A stretch of 26,953 nt of DNA from Paenibacillus sp. oral taxon 786 str. D14 (GTDB lineage Bacteria > Bacillota > Bacilli > Paenibacillales > Paenibacillaceae): assembly GCF_000159955.1 (NCBI RefSeq), contig NZ_GG695972.1, positions 169,892 through 196,844 on the forward strand, read 5' to 3'. This document shows positions 1 through 7,199 of this stretch, in pieces; the stretch's first letter is position 1; each line of letters begins with the position of its first letter. The notes beneath the pieces are model-generated. The model saw only the letters and a list, made by a program, of their open reading frames with translations, was not told where the DNA came from and ran no database searches. The translations under genes were made by a program, and so were the position numbers.

Positions 1-13
1 AAGAGGTGATGTC

Positions 14-1165
14 ATGAGACAGGTTGATGTCAGATTGCTCGAACCCGGTGATGTCTTGGCCGAGCCAATAGTGAATCAATACGGGATGACGATGCTTGGG
101 GCGGGAACTGCATTAACGGAGAACCTTATTGCTCGTCTGAAGAAGCTGGGGATTCAAACCGCGATCGTCCGCAACAAGGAATTGGATGGTTCCTTCCAAG
201 AGGTCGATGTGAAGAAGCAATCTTCGATGTTGAAGTTCCAAGACCTCAAGGAGAAACGCGAGGCACGAAAGGAAATCCGGCAAATGCTGGTCCGTTTGGC
301 TGACTCCGATCTGGGATTGGGGCGCCTGTCCACTCCTCACGTGGATGAGCAGTTTCGCCGGATGTTCCGCAACATCCTGTACGATATCACCAGTCATGAG
401 CAAGTGCTCGACGGCTTGATTCGTCTGCAGCAAAACGATCCTTACCTGCTTGATCATTCCTTTCATGTCACGGCGTATTCCGCTATTCTTGGCATCGCGG
501 GTCAATACTCCGGTGCGGAAATGATCGACCTTTGTGTAGGTGCGTTGCTGTTTGATATCGGAATGACGGAACTGCCGTCCCACATCATCCGGCGTCCCGG
601 CAGCTTGACCGGAGCCGATCGTGAGGCGTTGCGGCGTCATCCGGAGGCAGGCTTCCAGATCATGTGCGAGATGCAAGGTGTATCGAGGCGTTCGGCCTTA
701 TGTGCGCTGCAGCATCATGAGCGATATAACGGGACAGGCTATCCTTCCCGCCTCAAGCATCATGAAATCGATGAATACGCCCAGATCGTGGCGATTGCCG
801 ACACTTATCACGCGTTGATCTCTCGCCGGAACTACCGACTGGCCTATACTCCCGGCGAAGCGATTGAATATTTGCTCGCTGCAGGGGATCGTTATTTCAG
901 CCTCGAATTAATTCAGAAGTATTTACGTCATATCAGTATTTACCCCCTTTCCTCCATCGTAAAACTTAGCAGCGGCCAGTTAGGCGTCGTAACCTCTTTG
1001 GATTCCAACTTGGTACACCGACCGACGCTGAAGATCATTCGGGAAGCGGACGGTTCAGAAGTAAAATCACCTTATGAAATTGATCTCATGCGCAAAACGG
1101 ACTTGGTGATTACGGAAATCATGGAGAATGACGAGGCAGGGCTGCAGTTGTCCGCAAGAGCTTAA
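14..1165 (+). CDS. HD-GYP-type domain protein with degenerate metal-binding motif
   Basis: The 383-residue protein starts at ATG 14 behind AGGTGAT (4-10). Residues about 1-60 resemble the small N-terminal region often found before HD-GYP domains; residues about 110-300 are the HD-GYP domain. Visible motifs are H148/H151, the HD-equivalent position F180-D181-I-G-M184, HHERYNGTGYP at 234-244 and IADTYHAL at 261-268. Active cyclic-di-GMP phosphodiesterases normally carry HDIGK and HHExxDGxGYP. Here the first histidine is phenylalanine, the lysine is methionine and the aspartate is asparagine, while the GYP signature is intact. It may therefore bind a ligand or partner protein without hydrolysing c-di-GMP; that is inference. 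There is no membrane segment or receiver domain, so it should be cytoplasmic. It is followed by a hairpin terminator shared with the opposing small gene. Family call is firm; activity is uncertain. Confidence 0.85.
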   Translation: MRQVDVRLLEPGDVLAEPIVNQYGMTMLGAGTALTENLIARLKKLGIQTAIVRNKELDGSFQEVDVKKQSSMLKFQDLKEKREARKEIRQMLVRLADSDLGLGRLSTPHVDEQFRRMFRNILYDITSHEQVLDGLIRLQQNDPYLLDHSFHVTAYSAILGIAGQYSGAEMIDLCVGALLFDIGMTELPSHIIRRPGSLTGADREALRRHPEAGFQIMCEMQGVSRRSALCALQHHERYNGTGYPSRLKHHEIDEYAQIVAIADTYHALISRRNYRLAYTPGEAIEYLLAAGDRYFSLELIQKYLRHISIYPLSSIVKLSSGQLGVVTSLDSNLVHRPTLKIIREADGSEVKSPYEIDLMRKTDLVITEIMENDEAGLQLSARA

Positions 1166-1180
1166 CTCTTGACAAGATGC

Positions 1181-1223
1181 AAAAAAAGCGAGCTTAGGTG
1201 GTCCCTAAGCTCGCACTTATTTT
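1181..1223. terminator. Bidirectional terminator between the HD-GYP gene and the 51-residue ORF
   Basis: An 11-bp perfect stem, GCGAGCTTAGG (1188-1198) with CCTAAGCTCGC (1204-1214), has a 5-nt loop. A run of seven A precedes it and a T-rich tail follows, so it can end transcripts arriving from either convergent gene. Confidence 0.85.
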
Positions 1224-1234
1224 AATAGGGTTGA

Positions 1235-1390
1235 CTACTTGACGTCGGTTACCTCGGACTGCATCATTTCCAGCTTGCGGATTATCTCCTTTTGCCACTG
1301 GCGGTCGCCCAAATGGGCGGCAAGATTGAGCAGATCCAAGTAGTCATCGATGTCCAGCCTTGTCTTTCTGCGGGCGGCTAACAATCTCAT
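1235..1390 (-). CDS. Small 51-residue protein of unknown function
   Basis: Reading the minus strand from ATG 1390-1388 gives 51 codons and a TAG at 1237-1235. The protein is charged and helical-looking: it begins MRLLAARRKTRLDIDDYLDL and continues with a LAAHLGDRQWQKEI stretch. AGGAG (1404-1400) lies 9 nt before this ATG; another in-frame ATG two codons upstream (1396) is only 3 nt from the same site, so 1390 is preferred. Three things support it as a gene: the ribosome site, a shared terminator immediately downstream, and a promoter-like -10 overlapping a perfect Fur box 60-80 bp upstream. I do not recognise the family. There is no signal peptide or membrane segment. The charge pattern is loosely like small adaptor domains such as IDEAL, but that resemblance is weak. 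Confidence 0.7.
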   Translation of the reverse strand: MRLLAARRKTRLDIDDYLDLLNLAAHLGDRQWQKEIIRKLEMMQSEVTDVK

Positions 1391-1447
1391 GGGCATTCTC
1401 TCCTCTTACGCTGTTGTTCGTTGGATAAACCAGGCCAGCTCCGAATT

Positions 1448-1467
1448 AATAATGATAATCATTATCA
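1448..1467. promoter_or_regulatory. Fur box
   Basis: TGATAATCATTATCA at 1453-1467 is a perfect 7-1-7 inverted repeat, matching the Bacillus Fur-family core. Positions 1448-1466 also match the classical 19-bp Fur box (GATAATGATAATCATTATC) at 18 of 19 bases. On the minus strand an extended -10, TGTGATAAT (1469-1461), lies inside it, which suggests iron-dependent repression of the 51-residue ORF. The promoter-like pair for the plus-strand FNT gene is about 70-90 bp further right and does not overlap. Confidence 0.85.
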
Positions 1468-1531
1468 CATAATCCTAATTTTTATTATGCACAAATCCGT
1501 ATCGCTTGTAAATAGCAGTAATACCGTTTAT

Positions 1532-1560
1532 TTTAGATTTAAACGAAAATGGTGTATGAT
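1532..1560 (+). promoter_or_regulatory. Candidate sigma-A promoter of the FNT transporter gene
   Basis: TTTAGA (1532-1537) and TATGAT (1555-1560) are separated by 17 nt and lie about 70 nt before the FNT start codon. The -10 matches consensus at 5 of 6 bases and the -35 at 4 of 6. This is motif evidence only. Confidence 0.45.
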
Positions 1561-1630
1561 GGATGGCCGTAACCAAAGAGGGATAAGCTAACCTCAAACG
1601 AACACCAAGCATGAATAAACGGGGGGCGTT

Positions 1631-2434
1631 ATGGAGACAGAATCGCTGTTAAAAGTTGAGGAATTGGCAATCAAGAAATATAAAATCTTTATGCAAAGCC
1701 ATCTCCGGTATATTGCTAGAGCGATGCTGGCGAGCATGTTTATCGGGTTTGGGGTGATCGTTGCGTTCAAGAGCGGGAACTTCCTCTACCTGGAGCATTC
1801 GCCGCTGACCTATCCGATGGCCGCCGTGACCTTTGGCGCTGCGATTATCCTCATCGCATACGGGGGCGGGGATCTATTTACCGGAAATACGTTCTATTAT
1901 ACATACGCGGCTTTAAGAAAACGGCTGAAATGGCTGGATGTCACCAAGTTATGGGTATTCAGCTACCTCGGCAATATCCTGGGCGCAGCCGCATTCGCCT
2001 TATTGATTTACTTGACCGGCTTATTTGCCGACGCTTCGGTGAATAGTTTCCTGCTGAGCGTGGTCGAACATAAAATGACTACCCCAATCACGGAATTGTT
2101 CTTCCGCGCAATTCTTTGTAACTGGCTGGTATGTCTGGCTTTTTTCATTCCGATGGCGCTCCAAGGGGATGGGGCGAAGATGTTTGCGATGATGCTGTTC
2201 GTCTTCTGCTTCTTTATCTCCGGCTACGAACATAGTATTGCGAATATGTGCACCTTTGCCATCGCTTTGGTGCTGGACCATCCCGCCACGATCTCGTTTG
2301 GCGGCGTTCTCCACAACCTGATTCCCGTGACGCTTGGCAATTTGGTTGGCGGGGTGCTGCTGATGGGCTTTATGTACTATTTTGCCAACAAGCCGTATTT
2401 GGATGCGGAGGATGCTTCCGGTACGTCGAAATAA
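1631..2434 (+). CDS. Formate/nitrite transporter (FNT) family channel
   Basis: The 267-residue, strongly hydrophobic protein has about six membrane helices and the FNT family signatures: GGGDLFTGN (78-86), RAILCNWLVCLA (159-170), SGYEHSIANM (197-206, with the central pore histidine H201) and NLIPVTLGNLVGG (229-241). The family forms pentameric channels for small monovalent anions such as formate, nitrite or hydrosulfide; sequence alone does not choose among FocA, NirC or HSC types. ATG 1631 is preceded only by a G-run (1621-1626), a weak ribosome site. No nitrite reductase or formate enzyme gene adjoins it in this window, so the physiological anion is unknown. A degraded EAL fragment starts 45 bp after the stop. 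Confidence 0.9.
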   Translation: METESLLKVEELAIKKYKIFMQSHLRYIARAMLASMFIGFGVIVAFKSGNFLYLEHSPLTYPMAAVTFGAAIILIAYGGGDLFTGNTFYYTYAALRKRLKWLDVTKLWVFSYLGNILGAAAFALLIYLTGLFADASVNSFLLSVVEHKMTTPITELFFRAILCNWLVCLAFFIPMALQGDGAKMFAMMLFVFCFFISGYEHSIANMCTFAIALVLDHPATISFGGVLHNLIPVTLGNLVGGVLLMGFMYYFANKPYLDAEDASGTSK

Positions 2435-2478
2435 GTACAGGTTCAGTCAGACATCTTCTCATAGGGAGGTGTCTATGG

Positions 2479-2625
2479 CTGCAGGTCATTGCCGAAGGCG
2501 TGGAGACGGAGCAGCAAATGGAGCATGTGCGCCGCGCGAAATGCGATATCATTCAGGGGTACTATATCAGCAAGCCGCTTCCGGAGGCGGGGGGTGCGCG
2601 ATTTGCTGCGAAGCTTCCGGCCTGA
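2479..2625 (+). pseudogene. C-terminal remnant of an EAL-domain (c-di-GMP phosphodiesterase) gene
   Basis: In the frame ending at TGA 2623-2625 the sequence reads LQVIAEGVETEQQMEHVRRA, then KCDIIQGYYISKPLPE. This is the well-known last part of EAL domains (xVIAEGVETxxQ, C-D-x-x-QGYxxSxPLP). Nothing EAL-like precedes it: the same frame runs back into the FNT gene out of its reading frame. About 50 residues of a roughly 240-residue domain remain, and the catalytic ExL motif is absent. An in-frame ATG with a usable ribosome site is not evident. I read it as a deletion remnant that is no longer functional. Confidence 0.8.
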
Positions 2626-2635
2626 TCAGATGACA

Positions 2636-2693
2636 TAAAAATAACCCGCAGACTCGTGGAATAGAGACACGATGCTGCGGGTTATTGCTTTTT
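2636..2693. terminator. Terminator of xylR (minus) and of the EAL remnant (plus)
   Basis: ATAACCCGCAG (2641-2651) pairs with CTGCGGGTTAT (2675-2685), and inner CGTG/CACG bases extend the stem. T5 follows on the plus strand (2689-2693), and A5 precedes it, giving a U-run on the minus strand. It lies directly after the xylR stop codon. Confidence 0.8.
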
Positions 2694-2696
2694 GGA

Positions 2697-3896
2697 TCAA
2701 AGACCGGCCGTTGAGCTGCTTTCTTGCACAGGAACGGGATCCGGTTCACTCAGAAACGCAGTAATCGGCATGGAGGCGGCGCCGAGTGCTGTCGATCGGA
2801 TGCCTAAGTTGGCGAAGGCGACTCCGGACTTCTTCCGGTGGTAGGATAAGCTGCGGTTCTCGATGGTGCGCAGCATCGCATCCTGGATGAGGTCACCGGC
2901 TAGCGACAGACGGTTGCCGATAACGATCAGCTCCGGATTGAGGATGTTGACCAAATTGGCCAATCCAACGCCAAGCTGGGCACCGATTTCATTCAGGAGC
3001 TCTATCGCCCGGGAATCGCCGCTGTGGGCCAGTTGAATCATCTCCTCCAAGTCGGGGTGCTTATCCCCCCACAGCTTGGCGGCCCGGTCAAGCAACGCCT
3101 TCTCCGAGGCGAGCGTCTCCCAGCAGCCGCGGTTGCCGCAGCGGCAGAGCGGGCCGTTCTCGGCGATGGTCATATGACCAACCTCGCCGGAGAAATTCGA
3201 CGTGCCGCGGTACAGCTCGCCGCCGACGATAATGCCGGAACCGATGCCGATGCCGATGCTGAGGTAGATCAAATTTTGGGCCTCGCGTCCGGCCCCAAAG
3301 AGCTTCTCGCCAATCGCGCCGGCATTGGCCTCGTTATCAATATGAAGATTGGCCCCGAACTCGGAGGCCAGCGGTTCGTATAATTCAACTTTGTTCCAGT
3401 CCAGGTTGGGCGCGGAGATCACCCGGCTCTTGTCGTCGACGAGCCCTGGTACGCCAATGCCGATCCCAACGATCCCGTACGGGGATTCGGGCAGCTGCTC
3501 TTTAAACTGGCGGATCGTTTGGCGAATCTGTTCCAGCACGTGTTCCGGACTGAAGTCGCTAAGCGGCACCAGTTTTTCCTGAAGCACGTGGCCCTCCAGA
3601 TCAACCAGCACAGCCAGTAAATCATTGACGCGGATGTCGATGCCAATGGCATACCCGGCACTACGGTTGAAGAGCAGTAATGTCGGCTTCCGCCCGCCGC
3701 TGGATTCGCCGGGGCCGATCTCGGTAACCAGATGACTGTCGATCAACTCGGAGACGAGGGACGATACGGTCGCCTTGTTCAAGCCAATCGCAGCGGAGAT
3801 ATCCGCACGAGACAAGGGTTGACGCTGACGAATCGTATCCAGGACGATCGTTTTATTCATTTTTTTGATCAGCTGTTGGTCGCCTGTGATTTTCAT
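2697..3896 (-). CDS. xylR: Xylose-responsive ROK-family repressor XylR
   Basis: The 399-residue protein has an N-terminal winged helix-turn-helix (about 14-70, with SRADISAAIGLNKATVSSLV at the recognition region). A ROK sugar-kinase-like domain follows (about 80-385). The ROK zinc cluster is H241, C251, C253 and C258, within SGEVGHM...CRCGNRGC. D187 sits in HIDNEANAG, at the usual sugar-binding position. The start ATG 3896 follows GAGGGAG with 5 nt spacing. The gene is transcribed away from xylA, and a TTAGTTT/AAACTAA operator lies between them, so it most likely represses xylAB until xylose binds. A possible minus-strand promoter is TTGTTG (3986-3981), 17 nt, TATGTT (3963-3958). It is slightly longer than typical Bacillus XylR proteins through a C-terminal tail. 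Identity is supported mainly by the divergent xyl locus. Confidence 0.93.
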   Translation of the reverse strand: MKITGDQQLIKKMNKTIVLDTIRQRQPLSRADISAAIGLNKATVSSLVSELIDSHLVTEIGPGESSGGRKPTLLLFNRSAGYAIGIDIRVNDLLAVLVDLEGHVLQEKLVPLSDFSPEHVLEQIRQTIRQFKEQLPESPYGIVGIGIGVPGLVDDKSRVISAPNLDWNKVELYEPLASEFGANLHIDNEANAGAIGEKLFGAGREAQNLIYLSIGIGIGSGIIVGGELYRGTSNFSGEVGHMTIAENGPLCRCGNRGCWETLASEKALLDRAAKLWGDKHPDLEEMIQLAHSGDSRAIELLNEIGAQLGVGLANLVNILNPELIVIGNRLSLAGDLIQDAMLRTIENRSLSYHRKKSGVAFANLGIRSTALGAASMPITAFLSEPDPVPVQESSSTAGL

Positions 3897-3991
3897 ATAA
3901 ACTCCCTCGTTCTACCCAAGCCTCTCGGCATGGCAAAATTGTGTCTATACGCATCATAACATAAACGTCCCAGGTAAAATCAACAACTTTG

Positions 3992-4012
3992 TTAGTTTAC
4001 TAGACAAACTAA
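3992..4012. promoter_or_regulatory. XylR operator (xylO)
   Basis: Inverted half-sites TTAGTTT (3992-3998) and AAACTAA (4006-4012) match the half-sites of Bacillus xyl operators. The spacer is 7 nt; the Bacillus operators I remember have about 11. The right half overlaps the xylA -35 element, so bound repressor would block RNA polymerase. Confidence 0.8.
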
Positions 4013-4029
4013 GTGGAACGTGATACGAT
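4001..4029 (+). promoter_or_regulatory. xylA promoter
   Basis: TAGACA (4001-4006, 5 of 6 to the -35 consensus), a 17-nt spacer and an extended -10 TGA-TACGAT (4021-4029) form a good sigma-A promoter. The -35 lies inside the XylR operator. The predicted leader before the GTG start is about 95 nt and contains two copies of GCATGC. Confidence 0.65.
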
Positions 4030-4133
4030 CTAGGTGTAGACGGCATGCTCGCATTAGTAAATGGGCATGCTACTTAAAATCGACAGGATGTAAAGGCTTA
4101 CTTAAATTAAATCTCTGGTGGGAGGAATTCGTG

Positions 4134-5450
4134 GTGAGTTATTTCAAGAACATTAGCAAAATTCAGTATGAAGGCGCAGGTTCCGACAATCCGCTGGCAT
4201 TTAAACATTATAACGAGAATGAAGTTGTACTCGGCAAAACAATGAAGGAGCATCTGCGTTTCGCAGTAGCTTACTGGCACACGTTGACAATGAACGGCAG
4301 CGACCCTTTTGGTCAAGGCAACATGATTCGTCCTTGGGAAACGGTAAGCGGTATGGATCTGGCGAAAGCCCGTGTAGAAGTTAACTTTGAATTCCTGGAG
4401 AAACTCGGCGCTCCGTATTTTTGCTTCCATGACGTGGACGTTGCTCCAGAAGGTGCGACCCTTAAAGAATCCAATGAAAATCTGGACGTCATCGTCGCTA
4501 AAATCAAAGAAGGCATGAAGCAAACCGGCGTGAAGCTGCTTTGGAACACAGCTAACATGTTCTCCAACCCGCGTTACGTACATGGCGCTGCAACGACTTC
4601 CAATGCTGACGTCTTCGCTTATGCTGCAGCTCAAGTGAAGAAAGGTCTGGAAACCGCTGTTGAGCTGGGCGCTGAAAACTATGTATTCTGGGGCGGCCGT
4701 GAAGGTTACGAGTCCCTGCTGAACACAGATATGGCTCTGGAACTCGACAACCTGGCGAGATTCTTCCAAATGGCCATCGATTATGCAAAAGAAATCGGCT
4801 TCAAAGGTCAATTCCTGATCGAGCCGAAACCAAAAGAGCCTACGAAACACCAATACGATTTCGATGCTGCTACGACAATTGCATTCCTGCAAAAATACGG
4901 CTTGCAAGACCACTTCAAGCTGAACCTGGAAGCAAACCATGCGACGCTGGCCGGCCATACGTTTGAACACGAGCTGCGCGTAGCCCGCATCAACAACATG
5001 CTGGGTTCGATCGACGCGAACCAAGGCGATATGCTGCTCGGCTGGGATACCGACGAATTCCCAACAGACCTGTATGCCGTAACGCTGGCGATGTATGAAA
5101 TCCTGAAAAACGGCGGCTTGGGCTCCGGCGGGGTGAACTTCGACGCGAAGGTAAGACGTACTTCCTTCGAACCGGAAGACCTGTTCTATGCTCATATTGC
5201 GGGTATGGACACCTTCGCGAAAGGCTTGAAAGTAGCCGGCAAAATGATCGAAGACAACTTCATCGAAAACCTGATTGAAGAACGTTATGCTAGCTTCAAA
5301 TCCGGCATCGGCGCGGATATCGTGTCCGGCAAAGCAAACTTCAAAACGCTGGAAGCTTATGCTCTGGAGCACAGCCATATCGTGAACAAATCGAACCATC
5401 TCGAACTGGTGAAAGCCCGCCTGAACGAATACATTTTCGGCACGAAATAA
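4134..5450 (+). CDS. xylA: Xylose isomerase XylA
   Basis: XylA interconverts D-xylose and D-xylulose in the cytoplasm using divalent metal. From GTG 4134 the protein has 438 residues, the usual length of class II enzymes. Family motifs are [10 protein letters not shown] (H99 and D102, the catalytic His/Asp pair), [51 protein letters not shown] and [10 protein letters not shown], covering the metal ligands. The frame is open further upstream to 4020, but that part lacks a ribosome site and family similarity. GGAGG (4121-4125) is 8 nt from GTG 4134 and 5 nt from the adjacent GTG 4131, so 4134 (MSYFKN) is preferred. It lies divergent from xylR, downstream of xylO, and is followed by a terminator before xylB. 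Confidence 0.96.
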   Translation: MSYFKNISKIQYEGAGSDNPLAFKHYNENEVVLGKTMKEHLRFAVAYWHTLTMNGSDPFGQGNMIRPWETVSGMDLAKARVEVNFEFLEKLGAPYFCFHDVDVAPEGATLKESNENLDVIVAKIKEGMKQTGVKLLWNTANMFSNPRYVHGAATTSNADVFAYAAAQVKKGLETAVELGAENYVFWGGREGYESLLNTDMALELDNLARFFQMAIDYAKEIGFKGQFLIEPKPKEPTKHQYDFDAATTIAFLQKYGLQDHFKLNLEANHATLAGHTFEHELRVARINNMLGSIDANQGDMLLGWDTDEFPTDLYAVTLAMYEILKNGGLGSGGVNFDAKVRRTSFEPEDLFYAHIAGMDTFAKGLKVAGKMIEDNFIENLIEERYASFKSGIGADIVSGKANFKTLEAYALEHSHIVNKSNHLELVKARLNEYIFGTK

Positions 5451-5482
5451 GCGTAGAGAGACACTTGTTAAACAACCTATCC

Positions 5483-5509
5483 AAAAGGGGACGCCTGCCG
5501 TCCCTTTTT
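5483..5509 (+). terminator. Terminator after xylA, inside the xylAB operon
   Basis: GGGACG (5488-5493) pairs with CGTCCC (5499-5504) across a 5-nt loop and is followed by T5. No separate xylB promoter is obvious in the remaining 47 nt, so it likely acts as a partial terminator that lowers xylB relative to xylA. Confidence 0.65.
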
Positions 5510-5518
5510 GTGGTATAA

Positions 5519-5535
5519 GGCCCCCTTTGGGGGAC
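5519..5535 (+). other. Tight hairpin ahead of the xylB ribosome site
   Basis: CCCCC (5521-5525), TTT, GGGGG (5529-5533) forms a very GC-rich stem 7 nt before the xylB Shine-Dalgarno region. It could stabilise the 5' end of a processed xylB message or modulate translation; the role is inferred. Confidence 0.45.
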
Positions 5536-5556
5536 ATGCGAAGGGAGAGTATCGCA

Positions 5557-7053
5557 ATGAAGTATGTGATTGGCATCGATTTGGGGACCAGCTCGGTGAA
5601 GACGTTGCTCGTGAACCAAAACGGCGAGATCGCCGGGGAGGCGTCTGCAGCTTATCCGCTGATCCAAGAGCGTCCGGGGTACAGCGAACAAAATCCGGAG
5701 GAATGGGTCAAAGGGACGATTGCTTGTTTGCAGCAGCTGCTGAAGGAAAGCGGCGTAGCTGCCGAAGACATCGAGGGTGTCTCCTTCTCCGGTCAAATGC
5801 ACGGCTTAGTGCTGCTTGATGAGCAGAACAACGTGCTGCGCAACGCGATTTTGTGGAACGATACCCGGACAACAAAGCAATGCCGTCAAATTGAAGCGAA
5901 GCTGGGCGACAAGCTGCTCGACATTACGCGCAACGCTGCGTTGGAAGGGTTTACGTTGCCAAAAATCCTTTGGGTGCAGGAGCATGAGCCGGAGTTGTTT
6001 GCCAAAGCCGCGCGTTTCGTACTGCCGAAGGATTATTTGCGTTACCGCATGACCGGCCAAGTGCAAATGGAAATCTCCGACGCGGCGGGAACGCTGCTGC
6101 TGAACGTGCCGGAAGGCAAGTGGAGCGAGGAGATCGCTGCCGCCTTCGGGCTTCCGGCTGGCTTCTGCCCGCCGATTGTGGGCAGCACCGAGTTTACCGG
6201 CACGCTGCTGCCGGAATTTGCCGCCGAGTCCGGCCTGGCGGCTGGCACGAAGGTGTTTGGCGGCGGCGCTGACAACGCCTGCGGCGCGGTTGGCGCAGGT
6301 ATCGTCCGTAAAGGTGACGCGCTGTGCAGCGTGGGTACGTCTGGCGTGGTGCTGACCTACGAAGAAGACAAGAACAAGGATTTTGCCGGCAAGGTGCATT
6401 TCTTTAACCATGCGCATCCGGGCGCTTTTTACGCGATGGGCGTGACGTTGGCCGCAGGGTATTCCTTGAGCTGGTTCAAGGAATCGCTGGCGCCGGAGCT
6501 TAGCTTTGACGAGCTGCTGAAGCCGGTGGGCGACATTCCGCCGGGTTCGGAAGGGCTGCTGTTCACCCCGTATCTGGTCGGGGAACGCACGCCGCATGCG
6601 GACAGCGTCATTCGCGGCAGCTTCATCGGCTTGTCCGGCACGCATCGCCGGGAGCATCTGGCCCGCGCGGTAATGGAAGGCATCACCTTCTCGCTGCAGG
6701 AGTCGTTTGATCTGTTCGACGCGGCCGGCATCGAGGTTGAACGCGTGATTTCCATCGGCGGCGGCGCGAAGAATCCGGTCTGGCTGCAAATGCAGGCCGA
6801 TATTTTCGGTAAGCCGGTTGTGGCGCTCAAGAACGAGCAAGGCCCGGCGATGGGCGCGGCGATGATGGCTGCTGTCGGCAGCGGCTGGTTCGGCAGCTTG
6901 AAAGAATGCGCCGATGCCTTCATCGGGTATGCGAAGACCTATGAGCCGATCCCGGCTAATGTGGAGAAGTACGCCCGCTTATTCAATCTGTATCAGCAAG
7001 TTTATGCAGCAACCCGCTCGCTGAACGAAGGGCTGCAGGAATTCCGCGGATAA
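5557..7053 (+). CDS. xylB: Xylulokinase XylB
   Basis: XylB phosphorylates D-xylulose to D-xylulose 5-phosphate for the pentose phosphate pathway. The 498-residue FGGY-family kinase shows the N-terminal phosphate loop GIDLGTSSVKTLLVN, SGQMHGLVLLD, LWNDTRT, LPKDYLRYRMTG, GGGADNACGAVG (D239 at the catalytic-base position), CSVGTSGVV and the C-terminal ATPase motif GGGAKNPVWLQMQADI. Length agrees with Bacillus XylB. ATG 5557 is chosen because GGGAG (5543-5547) is 9 nt upstream and the protein then begins MKYVIGIDLG as in the family; ten further in-frame codons upstream overlap the hairpin. It is the second gene of the xyl operon and has its own strong terminator. Confidence 0.95.
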   Translation: MKYVIGIDLGTSSVKTLLVNQNGEIAGEASAAYPLIQERPGYSEQNPEEWVKGTIACLQQLLKESGVAAEDIEGVSFSGQMHGLVLLDEQNNVLRNAILWNDTRTTKQCRQIEAKLGDKLLDITRNAALEGFTLPKILWVQEHEPELFAKAARFVLPKDYLRYRMTGQVQMEISDAAGTLLLNVPEGKWSEEIAAAFGLPAGFCPPIVGSTEFTGTLLPEFAAESGLAAGTKVFGGGADNACGAVGAGIVRKGDALCSVGTSGVVLTYEEDKNKDFAGKVHFFNHAHPGAFYAMGVTLAAGYSLSWFKESLAPELSFDELLKPVGDIPPGSEGLLFTPYLVGERTPHADSVIRGSFIGLSGTHRREHLARAVMEGITFSLQESFDLFDAAGIEVERVISIGGGAKNPVWLQMQADIFGKPVVALKNEQGPAMGAAMMAAVGSGWFGSLKECADAFIGYAKTYEPIPANVEKYARLFNLYQQVYAATRSLNEGLQEFRG

Positions 7054-7075
7054 GCTTGCACAAGGATCTGCCCAT

Positions 7076-7108
7076 AAACGCCTGTTCCCATGGGGAATAG
7101 GCGTTTTT
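7076..7108 (+). terminator. Terminator of the xyl operon
   Basis: AAACGCCT (7076-7083, with neighbouring TTCCC) pairs with GGGAA and AGGCGTTT (7093-7106), giving a long stem with one mismatch, followed by T5 (7104-7108). It insulates xylB from the sensor kinase gene. Confidence 0.88.
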
Positions 7109-7147
7109 CAATTTGGATATGGTGCTGCTGAGCCAAGAACTGCAAAC

Positions 7148-7175
7148 CCATGCAGTGCCAAAGGCATGGTATAAT
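7148..7175 (+). promoter_or_regulatory. Extended -10 promoter of the sensor kinase gene with an overlapping inverted repeat
   Basis: TGGTATAAT (7167-7175) is a perfect extended -10; no good -35 lies 17 nt upstream. CCATGC (7148-7153) and GCATGG (7164-7169) form an inverted repeat with a 10-nt gap that overlaps the -10, a possible regulator site. The start codon is 25 nt downstream. Confidence 0.65.
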
Positions 7176-7199
7176 TGACCTTGTGCGAGGAGGGAAGAC

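Noticed and set aside
2248..2625. A 125-codon ORF overlapping the end of the FNT gene
   Set aside because: Only its last 50 codons resemble anything (EAL domain); the first part is the FNT gene read in the wrong frame, so it is treated as a pseudogene remnant.
4089..4102. Possible cre site TGTAAAGGCTTACT in the xylA leader
   Set aside because: Two deviations from the CcpA consensus, including the central CG; too weak to list as a site although the position would be suitable.
4020..4133. An upstream extension of xylA
   Set aside because: It would begin on top of the xylA promoter -10 and encodes no XylA-like residues; the GGAGG-GTG at 4121-4136 is the correct start region.
4107..5576. A 489-codon open frame antisense to xylA, and similar long antisense frames over 10727-12199, 14493-15476 and 20083-21654
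   Set aside because: Each mirrors a well-supported gene on the other strand, has no ribosome site or recognisable motif, and arises from the biased third-codon positions of the sense gene.
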